Shown here in pieces: positions 1 through 9,790 of a stretch of DNA of 64,000 nucleotides (its first letter is position 1; each line of letters opens with the position of its first letter). The translations under genes were made by a program, and so were the position numbers. Origin of the DNA: Cyclina sinensis (taxonomy: Eukaryota > Mollusca > Bivalvia > Venerida > Veneridae); assembly GCA_012932295.1 (NCBI GenBank), contig JAAONU010000001.1, positions 7,339,104 to 7,403,103 on the forward strand. Direction: 5' to 3'. The notes beneath the pieces are model-generated. The model ran no database searches, was not told the DNA's origin, and saw only the letters and a program-made list of their open reading frames with translations.

Positions 1-105
1 TCACGAAACGAAATGTTGTTTGGCAAACGGACGGACGCATGTACGGACAGACGGGTGCAACACTTAATGCCCCGTCTCCATTCTTCCAACAAACGGGGCA
101 TAATA
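1..105 (+). repeat. 3' end of a dispersed hairpin-ended repeat, cut by the window edge
   Basis: A GGAC-rich tract (about 27-55) is followed by TTAATGCCCCGT, a short loop and ACGGGGCATAATAA, so the last part folds into a hairpin with a 9-bp stem. The same plan, a GACC-rich tract and then an ATACCCCC/GGGGGTAT hairpin, closes the repeat element at 59.5 kb. I read this as the terminus of a related non-autonomous element whose body lies outside the window. Confidence 0.5.
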
Positions 106-510
106 AATACAAAGTCTGTTTGATTTTGCTTAAAACACCTATAAAAAAAGGTCTTGTTTTAGTCAGTAATTATCATTTTTATATTTTGCGTATACCCAAG
201 CAGAGGTACAAGAATATTTACAAATACAATGTAAACATAGAAGTCTAGGCGTCTTTGGGATATCAGATTAGCCGTCGAAAGCACCTTTCAGCATTGAGCA
301 CGTGAAAGAAGTCTTCTGTTTAACTCCTATGGCAATTAGAAAGATCTCACACGTCGTAATATAAACATAGCTTAACAGGAACGTGACATCGAAAAAGTCA
401 TAGTTAAAACCCATTTTACTTCAATCAAAACAATTATGCTTTAAAACAACCTTATTTTAATATCTTCCTACAGATATAATTATAATGAAACATACAATGA
501 TTTTCCTACT
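106..510. other. gene-free AT-rich sequence
   Basis: No convincing ORF, repeat or RNA gene is visible between the repeat end and the mariner element. Confidence 0.5.
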
Positions 511-722
511 TACGAGGGGTGATTCAAAAGTTCGCGGAATTGCTTTATTACTAGAACGGAAAAGACAATACAAACACAAAAATTACATCACTCGATACGT
601 TTACTCAATACTAAAGCAGAGCCGTAATCTCATTGAAATACATTTACTAATAAATCGTTTGTACATATTTGAATTGTATACATGACCGGCACTTGACGCA
701 CGCCATCACGACGTCGACGTCA

Positions 723-2014
723 CTAACGGTCAAATTCTAGCGTACGATTCACCTTCTCGACGTAATCGCCGCCCGTCGCTACACACTTCCTATGCCTTTG
801 TACCCATTGCATAAATGTTACCTTAAACCAATCCTGACTGAATGAAGAGATTACTTCACGAGCCTTATTGCGTAGCTCTAATGTTGTTTCAAATCTCTGG
901 CCTCTGAGTTCCCTCTTCATATCTGGAAACAGACGAAAGTCCATCGGTGCTAGATCCGGGCTGTACGGCGGATGTGGTAAGAGACTGAAACCAAGCAGTG
1001 AAATCTCTAACTCTGTACTCTGTGCCCGATGTGCTGGAGCGTTGTCATGATGGAGTATAACATCATCCAGTACCAACAGGGGGCGCTTGCGGCGCAGAGC
1101 CTGTATCAGATCGCGTCTAAGCACCTGAAGTCAAACAAACAAACGGGAAAACATGAAATAATTTAAGTTTAAGAAAGTAAAAAGCGGCACATTTTAAATA
1201 ATATTTTTATATATTTTGTTATTTGAAACAATACATACTGTAAAATATTAGTTTGTTATAAAAATAATATATAAGTGTTGATCGTTTGTATGACTAAAAT
1301 GCGGCATACCTTTGAATAATAGTCGGCATTTACGGTACATCCGTCGCGCACCTTGTGTTGAAGCAAAAGCCCTTGTCTATCCATGAAGAAGATGAACATT
1401 TCCTTTTTGCAGCTGCGTGTTGTCCTGGCCTTTTTTGGTGGAGGTGTGTCTGGTGACTTCCAGACGGACGACTGCTGTTTCGACTCTGGATCATAATGGT
1501 ATAACCATGTCTCGTCTGTCGTGATGATTTTGTCCAAAAACTCGTCACCCTGTGCGTCGTACAGATCCAGAAATTGCTGAGAACATTCTAACCTCCGCTG
1601 CTTGTTTTCATCAGTCAGAAGTCTGGGCACCCAACGCGCAGATACTTTGGACATATTTAGCTCTTCTGTAAGAATTCGTTGCACAGTAGAATACGATAGG
1701 GAGAGTTCCTCTGCAATACCCCTAACCGTTAAGCGCCGGTCGTTGTCCAAAAGCTCTCTCACTAACGTTGCGTTGCTCGTCGTCATAGCGGATGCTGGTC
1801 TACCTGCTCTATCGTCATCAAGTACCGATTTTCTGCCGTTCCGAAATCGCTCATGCCATTTGTAGACAAACGATTTACCACAAGGTTGTAATGTATGCGA
1901 GTTTTTAATTTGATTCAACGTCTCAACTGGTGTAAGTTTGAGTCCAACACAAAATTTCACAACTGCGCGTAGCTCCAATTCACTTGTTGACGTCGCGGAA
2001 GAAGTTGAAGACAT
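723..2014 (-). CDS. mariner transposase, 368 aa, two exons
   Basis: This is a DNA transposase that would bind the terminal repeats and cut and paste the element at TA sites in the nucleus. Exon 1 is 2014-1310 (235 codons) and exon 2 is 1124-723. The intron (1309-1125, GTATGC to TTCAG) interrupts the gene in phase 0, and joining the exons restores the mariner reading NADYYSK-VLRRD. Residues 20-75 form the N-terminal helix-turn-helix region, followed by a GRPAS linker, and WVPRLLT (128-134) matches the conserved mariner WVPHxL block. The catalytic residues are D167 (TTDETW), D262 (HHDNAPAH) and D297 (in PDLAPMDF), with 34 residues between the last two, as in D,D34D mariners. The length is close to the family's usual 340-350 aa. 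No inactivating change is seen. The start is the ATG at 2014. An intron in a mariner transposase is unusual. Confidence 0.93.
1125..1309 (-). other. spliceosomal intron inside the mariner transposase gene
   Basis: The donor is CAAAG|GTATGC and the acceptor is TTGACTTCAG|GTGCTT on the minus strand. Reading straight through exon 1 adds foreign residues and then a stop, while splicing restores the conserved protein. The intron is 185 nt, AT-rich and phase 0. Confidence 0.85.
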
Positions 2015-2372
2015 GGCGACAACTCGCTGCTGTGGAGTAACGGTTCAACGTAATGTAATCAAAATTATAGGAAATGACGTCAACACGTCATTCTAACGTC
2101 AGTTACGTTCGCGCCAAAATTGAGCAACATTTGAAAACATACTATCGTCTGAAGTGAATTAGTAAAACGAAATATTTTGGCCTGCTTCAAGTCACCTAAC
2201 CGTGGTTGCTATGGAGACCATTTATATTCTTCCGGTTACACATATTCCATAAACTAAACGAAAATGTTAGTTAAAATACGTTGAATTATATTTATGCGAA
2301 ATTTAATGTGATTCGGTGAAAAAATAAATAATTTAGAGATAAATTCCGCGAACTTTTGAATCACCCCTCGTA

Positions 2373-3551
2373 ATTACAACAACCTGTTACTTCTCAAGGT
2401 TTTAAACTCAGACTCTTATGTTATAGTATTTTTTAATGACTCCACGGCTAATGCCAGTACGTAGCTGGCCAAGATACGCAAATTTCTTTAAAGAAAAAAG
2501 GCATTCAACGTGTTTGAGAGTATTAGGTTATAATTGAACCGGTAAATATTTACTTTTTTGCGTAAATATATATACAAATCAATGTATGATAGTCGTTCTA
2601 TACAGTGATCAAACATAAGCGATTTGTAACTACTGTTTTTTTATCATTACACTGTAACAACAATATCAATGGAGTCTAAAGTTAACTAAAAGTAAACACA
2701 ATAAAGTAACAATGTGAAAAAAAATCAGAAAAAAATCATATCATTTTCATCGCGCAGGCAATCATTCTAGAAGGAATCCTCTTTCCTGTCTCTTGCAATA
2801 TATGGCACATATCCGGGTGTTCGTAGCCATCTGTGATTTGGTGTCCGCTGACTGTTCTGTTTGCTTGAGAGACTGTTACTTGGTCTTTAAATATATAAGT
2901 GAAACAGTGAAAATAATTCCCAAAATCTTGTCAAAACAAGATCACATTTTCATATGTTATAGAATTATAACGATAATTTATTTTTATCAATGCTTACCAT
3001 AAAATGAACATTTGAACACCAAACTACATACCACATTAACAGGACTTTTATTTTAGCTATAACAGTTTCTATTTTTCTAACGAGCGTCCAAATTTTTAAG
3101 TTAGGACACTCTTTATGTGTTGAATAAATTTATAAGTATTTATAAGTTAGGACATTCTTTATGTGTTGGATAAATTTATAAGTATTTATATAAGTAAGGA
3201 CATTCTATACGTGTTTGATAAATTTAGACCCTCTTTGGTTTTCATGACTACCCACGTGACCGTTCCTACTTTGCATAAGGTTGATATAGTGAAACAGTTA
3301 GTGTTTATTGCACATTTGTAAATATGTTGTCCTATTTAGATATTTGACTAAATGGAATCTTTGTTAGAGAATGGATATGTAAATTCTGTTATTCTGGATT
3401 GAATCTGGCTCTGTAAACAAATTACTATGTAATTGGTATTTGGTTTGTAGATCAAAGTCATTATCAAATTAATTAAGAAGGTGATTGAAGAATAAACAAA
3501 CATGTCATGATTTCAACGTCGTTTTTCTAGACACTAAACCACCTCTAATTA
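2373..3551. other. gene-free stretch downstream of the GPCR gene
   Basis: No coding sequence is recognised. A short tandem repeat lies at 3099-3227. An AATAAA on the minus strand near 3303-3308 could be a polyadenylation signal for the receptor gene, but this is only a position-based guess. Confidence 0.4.
3099..3227. repeat. short tandem repeat, about 45-49 bp, nearly 3 copies
   Basis: The phrase AGTTAGGACAYTCTTTATGT recurs at 3099, 3144 and about 3193, each followed by GATAAATTTATAAGTATTTAT or a close variant. Confidence 0.8.
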
Positions 3552-3761
3552 TTATTTGAAAGAAAATGTAGCATTTTCAATAAAGCTGATATAAAATGGC
3601 ATTAACTCGTACCTAAATGTGAGTGTTATTCGTTTTACACTGTTACCTTCTCCCTCATTAGAGCCATCGTTTCCAAACAGTGAGGTGCTGTTGTCAGAGG
3701 ACAGCTTTCTGATACATCTACTTTTGTCAAACATGAGACGGTATTCACGTTTAAACTTTTC
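3552..3761 (-). CDS. GPCR exon 4: helix 8 and C-terminal tail
   Basis: The acceptor ATTTTCTAG ends at 3762 and the exon opens in phase 0 with EKFKREYRLMF, the typical helix 8 following GLLN in this receptor family. The tail is rich in Ser/Thr (LSSDNSTS, residues about 344-351) that could be phosphorylated, and includes C340 as a possible palmitoylation site. The frame stays open to a stop at 3552-3554, giving 393 aa in total. Splicing out at GAAG|GTAACA or TTTAG|GTACGA could give another C-terminus, so the last about 30 residues are less certain. Confidence 0.75.
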   Translation of the reverse strand, partial: EKFKREYRLMFDKSRCIRKLSSDNSTSLFGNDGSNEGEGNSVKRITLTFRYELMPFYISFIENATFSFK

Positions 3762-4734
3762 CTAGAAAATAATCAAATGTCTGTTTAATACAATTAATCA
3801 GTTATAGAAGTGTTTACTTAGTAAACACTCAATCGTCTTTAAATAAAACTTGACCGAAAAACGAAAAAAAAATTTTAACAAAAGTTGCAAAAGTGTGAAA
3901 GGCAAAGTAAAGTTCATATTGCTACACAAAGAGGTAGCCCAATGGATACTGAAGTGAAGGATACTTGTCTTTTTAGAAAATGTTTCAGAGACACTTACTG
4001 ATTTGTAGCAAACAAAATTCTTCCACCACCCGTATACAAAATATAAAGTAATTCAATTAACCCAGGCGTTCTTCTGTAATATATATATGCTGAAACTATG
4101 AAATTCAATATGTATGTAAGGTTGTATAAATCATATTTAAAGGGGCTGTGCTCCAGATGACAAAAAAAGAAAGTTTTCTTGTATTATAAATTTCTTGTAA
4201 TATTTATGATTTATGCTTAAAAAATAACCTACTGACAAAAAATAAGTCAAATAATTACATTATAAATTGATTTTTTTCCCTTTCAAAGTGCTTTACCGTA
4301 ACGCGACGGTATAACTATATCGTATAAGATTTAAAGTAAATATCTGTAATATAACATGCGGCGATGGTGGTGACAGTAAAAGCGATGGAAATATTTTGTT
4401 AACATGAGGGTCCAGAGTTCAAATCAGGCTGGAGCGAAAATATTTTTTTTATTCTATTTTGACTTTTATAATCAGTTTTGAAGCAAAATATTATGTTGTT
4501 ATAATCTCACGGCATCTAAATATATAATTTATGAAAATTTTTTTTTAATGTCAAATCTGGAGTACAGCCTCTTTAAAATAACTCATTCTTAAGTGAAATT
4601 GCCTGACAACAAATACCTTGTTGAATATTTCAAGGAACAGTGGAAGGATTAGAAAAAAAATGGAGGTTTTTGAGACACTTTCTCAATGGCTTTACATATG
4701 TTCAGTAATTAGAAAAACGTTTATTAGTTCTTAC
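3762..4734 (-). other. GPCR intron 3 (973 nt) carrying a MITE
   Basis: The intron separates TM7 from helix 8. Nearly half of it is the TTAA-flanked element at 4137-4576. Nothing else is recognised. Confidence 0.75.
4137..4576. mobile_element. MITE with TTAA target duplication and imperfect terminal inverted repeats
   Basis: The left end reads TTAA-AGGGGCTGTGCTCCAGAT. The right end reads ATCTGGAGTACAGCCTCT-TTAA and is its inverse with two mismatches over 18 bp. TTAA duplications suggest piggyBac-type mobilisation. The element is non-coding. Its middle (about 4370-4435) has a short stretch (GAGTTCAAATC) resembling a tRNA B box, which may be chance. Confidence 0.75.
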
Positions 4735-4825
4735 ATTAAGTAGCCCATATATAAAAGGATTACAGCACGAGTTACTCATCGCCAACCAGTTTGAGCAGAA
4801 CCACACTATGTTGATATATTTATAT
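4735..4825 (-). CDS. GPCR exon 3: TM7 with NPxxY
   Basis: This 91-nt exon has acceptor TTTTCAG at 4826 and donor AAT|GTAAGA at 4734. Its first base completes codon 294 (Glu), and it encodes residues 295-324. TM7 reads NIVWFCSNWLAMSNSCCNPF and then IYGLLN, so the NPxxY motif is NPFIY (316-320). The residue before NPFIY is Cys315, where relatives I recall have Tyr (SCYNPFIY). Confidence 0.88.
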
Positions 4826-5039
4826 CTGAAAAAGAAGAAATTCACAAATAATAACATATCATTATCAATCCTCCTTCAGAGGTAATAATTGGCAAGTTTG
4901 TAAGTTCCAAGTATTTGCTGATCTTGTCTTGTAATGCAATTTCTCTGATCATTATGCTGTTTTGCAACAAAGTGCATCTGTTCATTAAATTAAAGAAAGA
5001 AATAAAGAAGAAAATACCTCTTTTGGCACTTTTACTCAC
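4826..5039 (-). other. GPCR intron 2 (214 nt)
   Basis: This is an AT-rich intron between the TM6 and TM7 exons with GTGAGT donor and TTTTCAG acceptor. It splits codon 294 in phase 2. Confidence 0.8.
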
Positions 5040-5140
5040 TCATTGATTTGTGGATGAATTTCTGAGATAAAACTGTACAGTTGAAGCGGCATCCAACACA
5101 ATGCAAACAAAAGGACAACAATAATGAGCATCTTGACGAC
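5040..5140 (-). CDS. GPCR exon 2: TM6 of the luqin/RYamide-type receptor
   Basis: This 101-nt exon has acceptor ATTTTTCAG at 5141 and donor GA|GTGAGT at 5039. It encodes residues 261-293 plus two bases of codon 294. It gives a hydrophobic TM6 (VVKMLIIVVLLFALCWMPLQ) with the CWxP motif at 275-278, then the start of ECL3. It continues exon 1 in phase 0 after RNKKK. NKKKVxKMLIIVV is the junction I know from RYamide receptors. The exon is too short to stand out as an ORF. Confidence 0.88.
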
Positions 5141-7040
5141 CTGAAAAATATTGATGATCTAAACGTAATTTACTTCCCCTTTCATGTATGTGAATGCCAT
5201 ACATTAAAAGAATGTGTCAGAATTTGTCCACAGTAGTCTGCACTTTGTCAAAGAAATTATCTATAATTCAAATCTTGTTATCTTGTTGATTTAATGGAGG
5301 AATAAATATTTTAATGTGATTAAAATATGTATTTTAATTCAATTTGAAGGGCATTAAACGTGTGCTTTTAAAGAAACAACATGGAGAGACACGAGTGTCT
5401 TTGTATTCCTTAATTCTTGTTCTTTTAGAAATTCTTAAAAATATTATACGTGTATATCCTTTAAATTGAAAGCAGTTGCTTGTATTATTGCAAATAACCC
5501 AGGATCGTATCTAAAGATAGCTACAAGATAAAATAAAACTAGAGGAAAGAATTTCAAGAAATGTACTGCCTATACAAAACTATGGTATAGACTTATTTAT
5601 CATAACATGCTAGTTTTTGCCACTTTGATTGCTAGATAGAAATTGTCTTTCTGTTCACATTATTTTTAGTTTTATATTATTCTAATAGAAATATCCTTTA
5701 AAGCAATGACAAACACGACACGTGTTTAACTTTTTTCTAGACAATCTTCCATTATTTTGTCTAAGTCATGAAAGACACCTGCATCGCCACACTTTTCTGA
5801 ATAATAGTTGCCAATAAGCTTGTTATATATTGCAGACCAATTCTTTAAGCGTTTAGAACTTCCAAAGAAAACATTTGGGATCATATAATATCAAAATCTT
5901 CTGCAATGACTTTCGATGTGGCTTTAAAAAAATAGCAGCTGTTGTAAAGGCTCATAGAAAAAAAAAACGCTGGTACTTTCTTCAATTTGTTATATATAAA
6001 GACAATCCAAATTTCCGAAAGGAAATGCTTTCATCGGCAAAATTTAACGTCAACCTCATGTCCGTTCTTTAGATAAATAAATGATAATAAGACGAAAAAA
6101 ATGTCAACCAAAAGCTTTTTTTAATATGTGATTTTCTAACTCTTATTTTTATCTTAGCACTCAATAAATATACATATTTTTCAAATGAATCCACATTTAT
6201 GAAACAAGTTTAATAGATCTCGTTAACATTAAAATTATCATTATCTTAGTTTTAAGCAAGGTTATTAAACTTGTAAACGAGACACAGTAATCAGACTTGC
6301 TGAACACTAAATTAAAACCTAGGACTATGGAAATATATTTAAATGCGTCTGATATTTTTAGAAAAAGGGCGTGATAGACTCCACAGGCAGTGACGATGGC
6401 GTGTAATTGATGATATCTAGTAGACAGTGGCGTCATACTAACAATACAATTTTAATTAAACAGACATTGCCTTTTTTCGTTTAACATTAAAGCAAGTTTT
6501 TCACAGACAACAAAAGAAATAAAAAGTTTACTTAGTTACTTTTTACGTTTAATACATCGACCCAGGATTGTCTTTCTGTGCCGTTTATTAAAGTAATACT
6601 GCTAATAATCTGTTAATGTTGTTTTTTTAGTTGGTTTCGTGCTTTTGACTACTAGTCCAGAGGAAATATCCTGAATTTATTTTTAATTAATTTTTCACTT
6701 GATAGCGGCACTATTTTGCCTTGACAAAAACAATGGTTAGTCTAGTTACATTTAAAGTTGAAAACAATACTTGAGAAAAATTGACTGCTGTTACATTAGT
6801 ATCTCCAAAAAATGAAGGAATGTGATAAGTCTGCAAAAATGTAGATGTGCAGGCTAAAGACATTTAAAATTTGTCGAATTGTAAACTAAATCTGTTTTGT
6901 TCAGATCAAGCAACCATGGACCTCACTGCCATGTCTTTAAATTATCCTTTCCGGACAAAACCTATAAAAAAATCAACCGTTTTTTATTTAACAAAGATGA
7001 GATTGACTTTCAAGACTCGATACATGCCAATACTTTTCAA

Positions 7041-9790
7041 GACTACAACACTTCTTGTTGCTTAAGTTGAGAAACTAAGCTGATTAGAACACTTCTTGTT
7101 GCTTAAGTTGAAAAACTAAGCTGATTAGAACACTTCTTGTTGCTAACGTTGAGAAATTAAGCTGATTAGAACATCTCTTGTTGCTTAAGTTGAGAAACTA
7201 AGCTGATTAGAACACCTCTTGTTGCTTACGTTGAGAAACTAAGCTGATTAGAACACTTCTTGTTGATTAAGTTGAGAAACTAAGCTGAGTTGCTTAAGTT
7301 GAGAAACTAAGCTGATTAGAACACTTCTTGTTGCTAACGTCGAAAAACTAAGCTGATTAGAACACCTCTTGTTGCTTAAGTTGAAAAACTAAGCTGATTA
7401 GAACACTTCTTGTTGCTTAAGTTGAAAAACTAAGCTGATTAGAACACTTCTTGTTGCTTAGATTGAGAAATTAAGCTGATTAGAACACCTCTTGTTGCTT
7501 AAGTTGAGAAACTAAGCTGATTAGAACACCTCTTGTTGCTTACGTTGAGAAACTAAGCTGATTAGAACACTTCTTGTTGATTAAGTTGAGAAACTAAGCT
7601 GAGTTGCTAAAGTTGAGAAACTAAGTTGATTAGAACACCTCTTGTTGCTTAAGTTGAAAAACTAAGCTGATTAGAACATTTCTTGTTGCTTAAGTTGAAA
7701 AACTAAGCTGATTAGAACACCTCTTGTTGCTTAAGTTGAAAAACTAAGCTGATTAGAACACTTCTTGTTGCTTACGTTGAGAAACTAAGCTGATTAGAAC
7801 ACCTCTTGTTGCTTACGTTGAGAAACTAAGCTGATTAGAACACCTCTTGTTGCTTAAGTTGAGAAACTAAGCTGATTAGAACACGTTTTGTTGCTTACGT
7901 TGAGAAACTAAGCTGATTAGAACAATTCTTGTTGCTTAAGTTGAGAAACTAAGCTGATTAGAACAATTCTTGTTGCTTACGTTGAGAAACTAAGCTGATT
8001 AGAACACCTCTTGTTGCTTAAGATGAAAAATTAAGCTGATTAGAACAATTCTTGTTGCTTACGTTGAGAAACTAAGCTGATTAGAACACGTCTTGTTGCT
8101 TACGTTGAGAAACTAAGCTGATTAGAACAATTCTTCTTGCTTAAGTTGAGAAACTAAGCTGATTAGAACAATTCTTGTTGCTTTAGTTGAAAAACTAAGC
8201 TGATTAGAACACCTCTTGTTGCTTCAGTTGAAAAACTAAGCTGATTAGAACAATTCTTGTTGCTTACGTTGAGAAACTAAGCTAATTAGAACACCTCTTG
8301 TTGCTAACGTTGAAAAACTAAGCTGATTAGAACATCTCTTGTTGCTTACGTTGAGAAACTAAGCTGATTAGAACACTTCTTGTTGCTTACGTTGAGAAAC
8401 TAAGCTGAGTTGCTTAAGTTGAGAAACTAAGCTGATTAGAACACTTCTTGTTGCTAACGTCGAGAAACTAAGCTGATTAGAACACCTCTTGTTGCTTAAA
8501 TTGAAAAACTAAGCTGATTAGAACACTTCTTGTTGCTTAAGTTGAAAAACTAAGCTGATTAGAACACCTCTTGTTGCTTAAGTTGAAAAACTAAGCTGAT
8601 TAGAACACTTCTTGTTGCTTACGTTGAGAAACTAAGCTGATTAGAACACTTCTTGTTGCTTACGTTGAGAAACTAAGTTGATTAGAACACCTCTTGTTGC
8701 TTAAGTTGAGAAACTAATCTGATTAGAACACGTCTTGTTGCTTACGTTGAGAAACTAAGCTGATTAGAACAATTCTTGTTGCTTAAGTTGAGAAACTAAG
8801 CTGATTACAACAATTCTTGTTGCTTAAGTTGAAAAACTAAGCTGATTAGAACACCTCTTGTTGCTTAAGTTGAAATACTAAGCTGATTAGAACAATTCTT
8901 GTTGCTTACGTTGAGAAACTAAGCTGATTAGAACACCTCTTGTTGCTTACGTTGAAAAACTAAGCTGATTGGAACAATTCTTGTTGCTTAAGTTGAGAAA
9001 CTAAGCTGATTAGAACAATTCGTGTTGCTTAAGTTGAAAAACTAAGCTGATTAGAACACCTCTAGTTGCTTAAGTTGACAAACTAAGCTGATTAGAACAC
9101 CTCTTGTTGCTTAAGTTAAAAAACTAAGCTGATTAGAACAATTCTTGTTGCTTACGTTGAGAAACTAAGCTGATTAGAACACTTCTTGTTGCTTACGTTG
9201 AGAAACTAAGCTGATTAGAACACCTCTTGTTGCTTAAGTTGAGAAACTAAGCTGATTAGAACAATTCTTGTTGCTTAAGTTGAGAAACTAAGCTGATTAG
9301 AACACATCTTGTTGCTTAAGTTGAGAAACTAAGCTGATTAGAACACTTCTTGTTGCTTACGTTGAGAAACTAAGCTGATTAGAACACCTCTTGTTGCTTA
9401 CGTTGAGAGTCTTAGCTGATTAGAACACCTCTTGTTGCTTACGTTGAGAGACTAAGCTGATTAGAACAATTCTTGTTGCTTACGTTGAGAAACTAAGCTG
9501 ATTAGAACACTTTTTGTTGCTTAAGTTGAAAAACTAAGCTGATTAGAACACCTCTTGATGTTAAGTTGAGAAACTAAGCTGATTAGAACACCTCTTGTTG
9601 CTTTCGTTGAGAAACTAAGCTGATTAGAACACTTCTTGTTTCTTACGTTGATAAACTAAGCTGATTAGAACACTTATTGTTGCTTACGTTGAGAAACTAA
9701 GCTGATTAGAACACTTCTTGTTGCTTACGTTGAGAAACTAAGCTGATTAGAACACTTCTTGTTGCTGAAGTTGAGAAACTAAGTTGATTA
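7041..9790. repeat. satellite/minisatellite array, 41-bp unit, about 67 copies
   Basis: Contiguous head-to-tail copies of a 41-bp unit read GATTAGAACACYTCTTGTTG, then CTTAMGTTGAGAAACTAAGCT. Most copies differ by one to four substitutions at a few recurrent positions (CTTAAG/CTTACG, GAGAAA/GAAAAA, ACACCTC/ACACTTC/ACAATTC). Three units are shortened to about 28 bp (near 7284, 7598 and 8404). There are no spacers and no open frame. Part of each unit can fold as an 8-bp stem (GCTT-a-AGTT with AACTAAGC) closed by GAGA. Confidence 0.97.

Larger units (their letters stand above)
513..2370 (-). mobile_element. complete mariner transposon with identical 29-bp terminal inverted repeats
   Basis: The left end (513-541, beginning CGAGGGGTGATTCAAAAG) and the right end (2342-2370) are exact inverted copies over 29 bp. 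Each is flanked by TA (511-512 and 2371-2372), the target duplication expected of the Tc1/mariner superfamily. The 1,858-bp element contains one transposase gene on the minus strand with no stop or frameshift once its intron is removed. Identical ends plus an open gene point to a recent insertion. It lies downstream of, and outside, the coding exons of the GPCR gene. Confidence 0.95.

Noticed and set aside
7041..9790. CRISPR-like array
   Set aside because: Units are contiguous 41-bp tandem copies with no unique spacers, in a eukaryotic intron.
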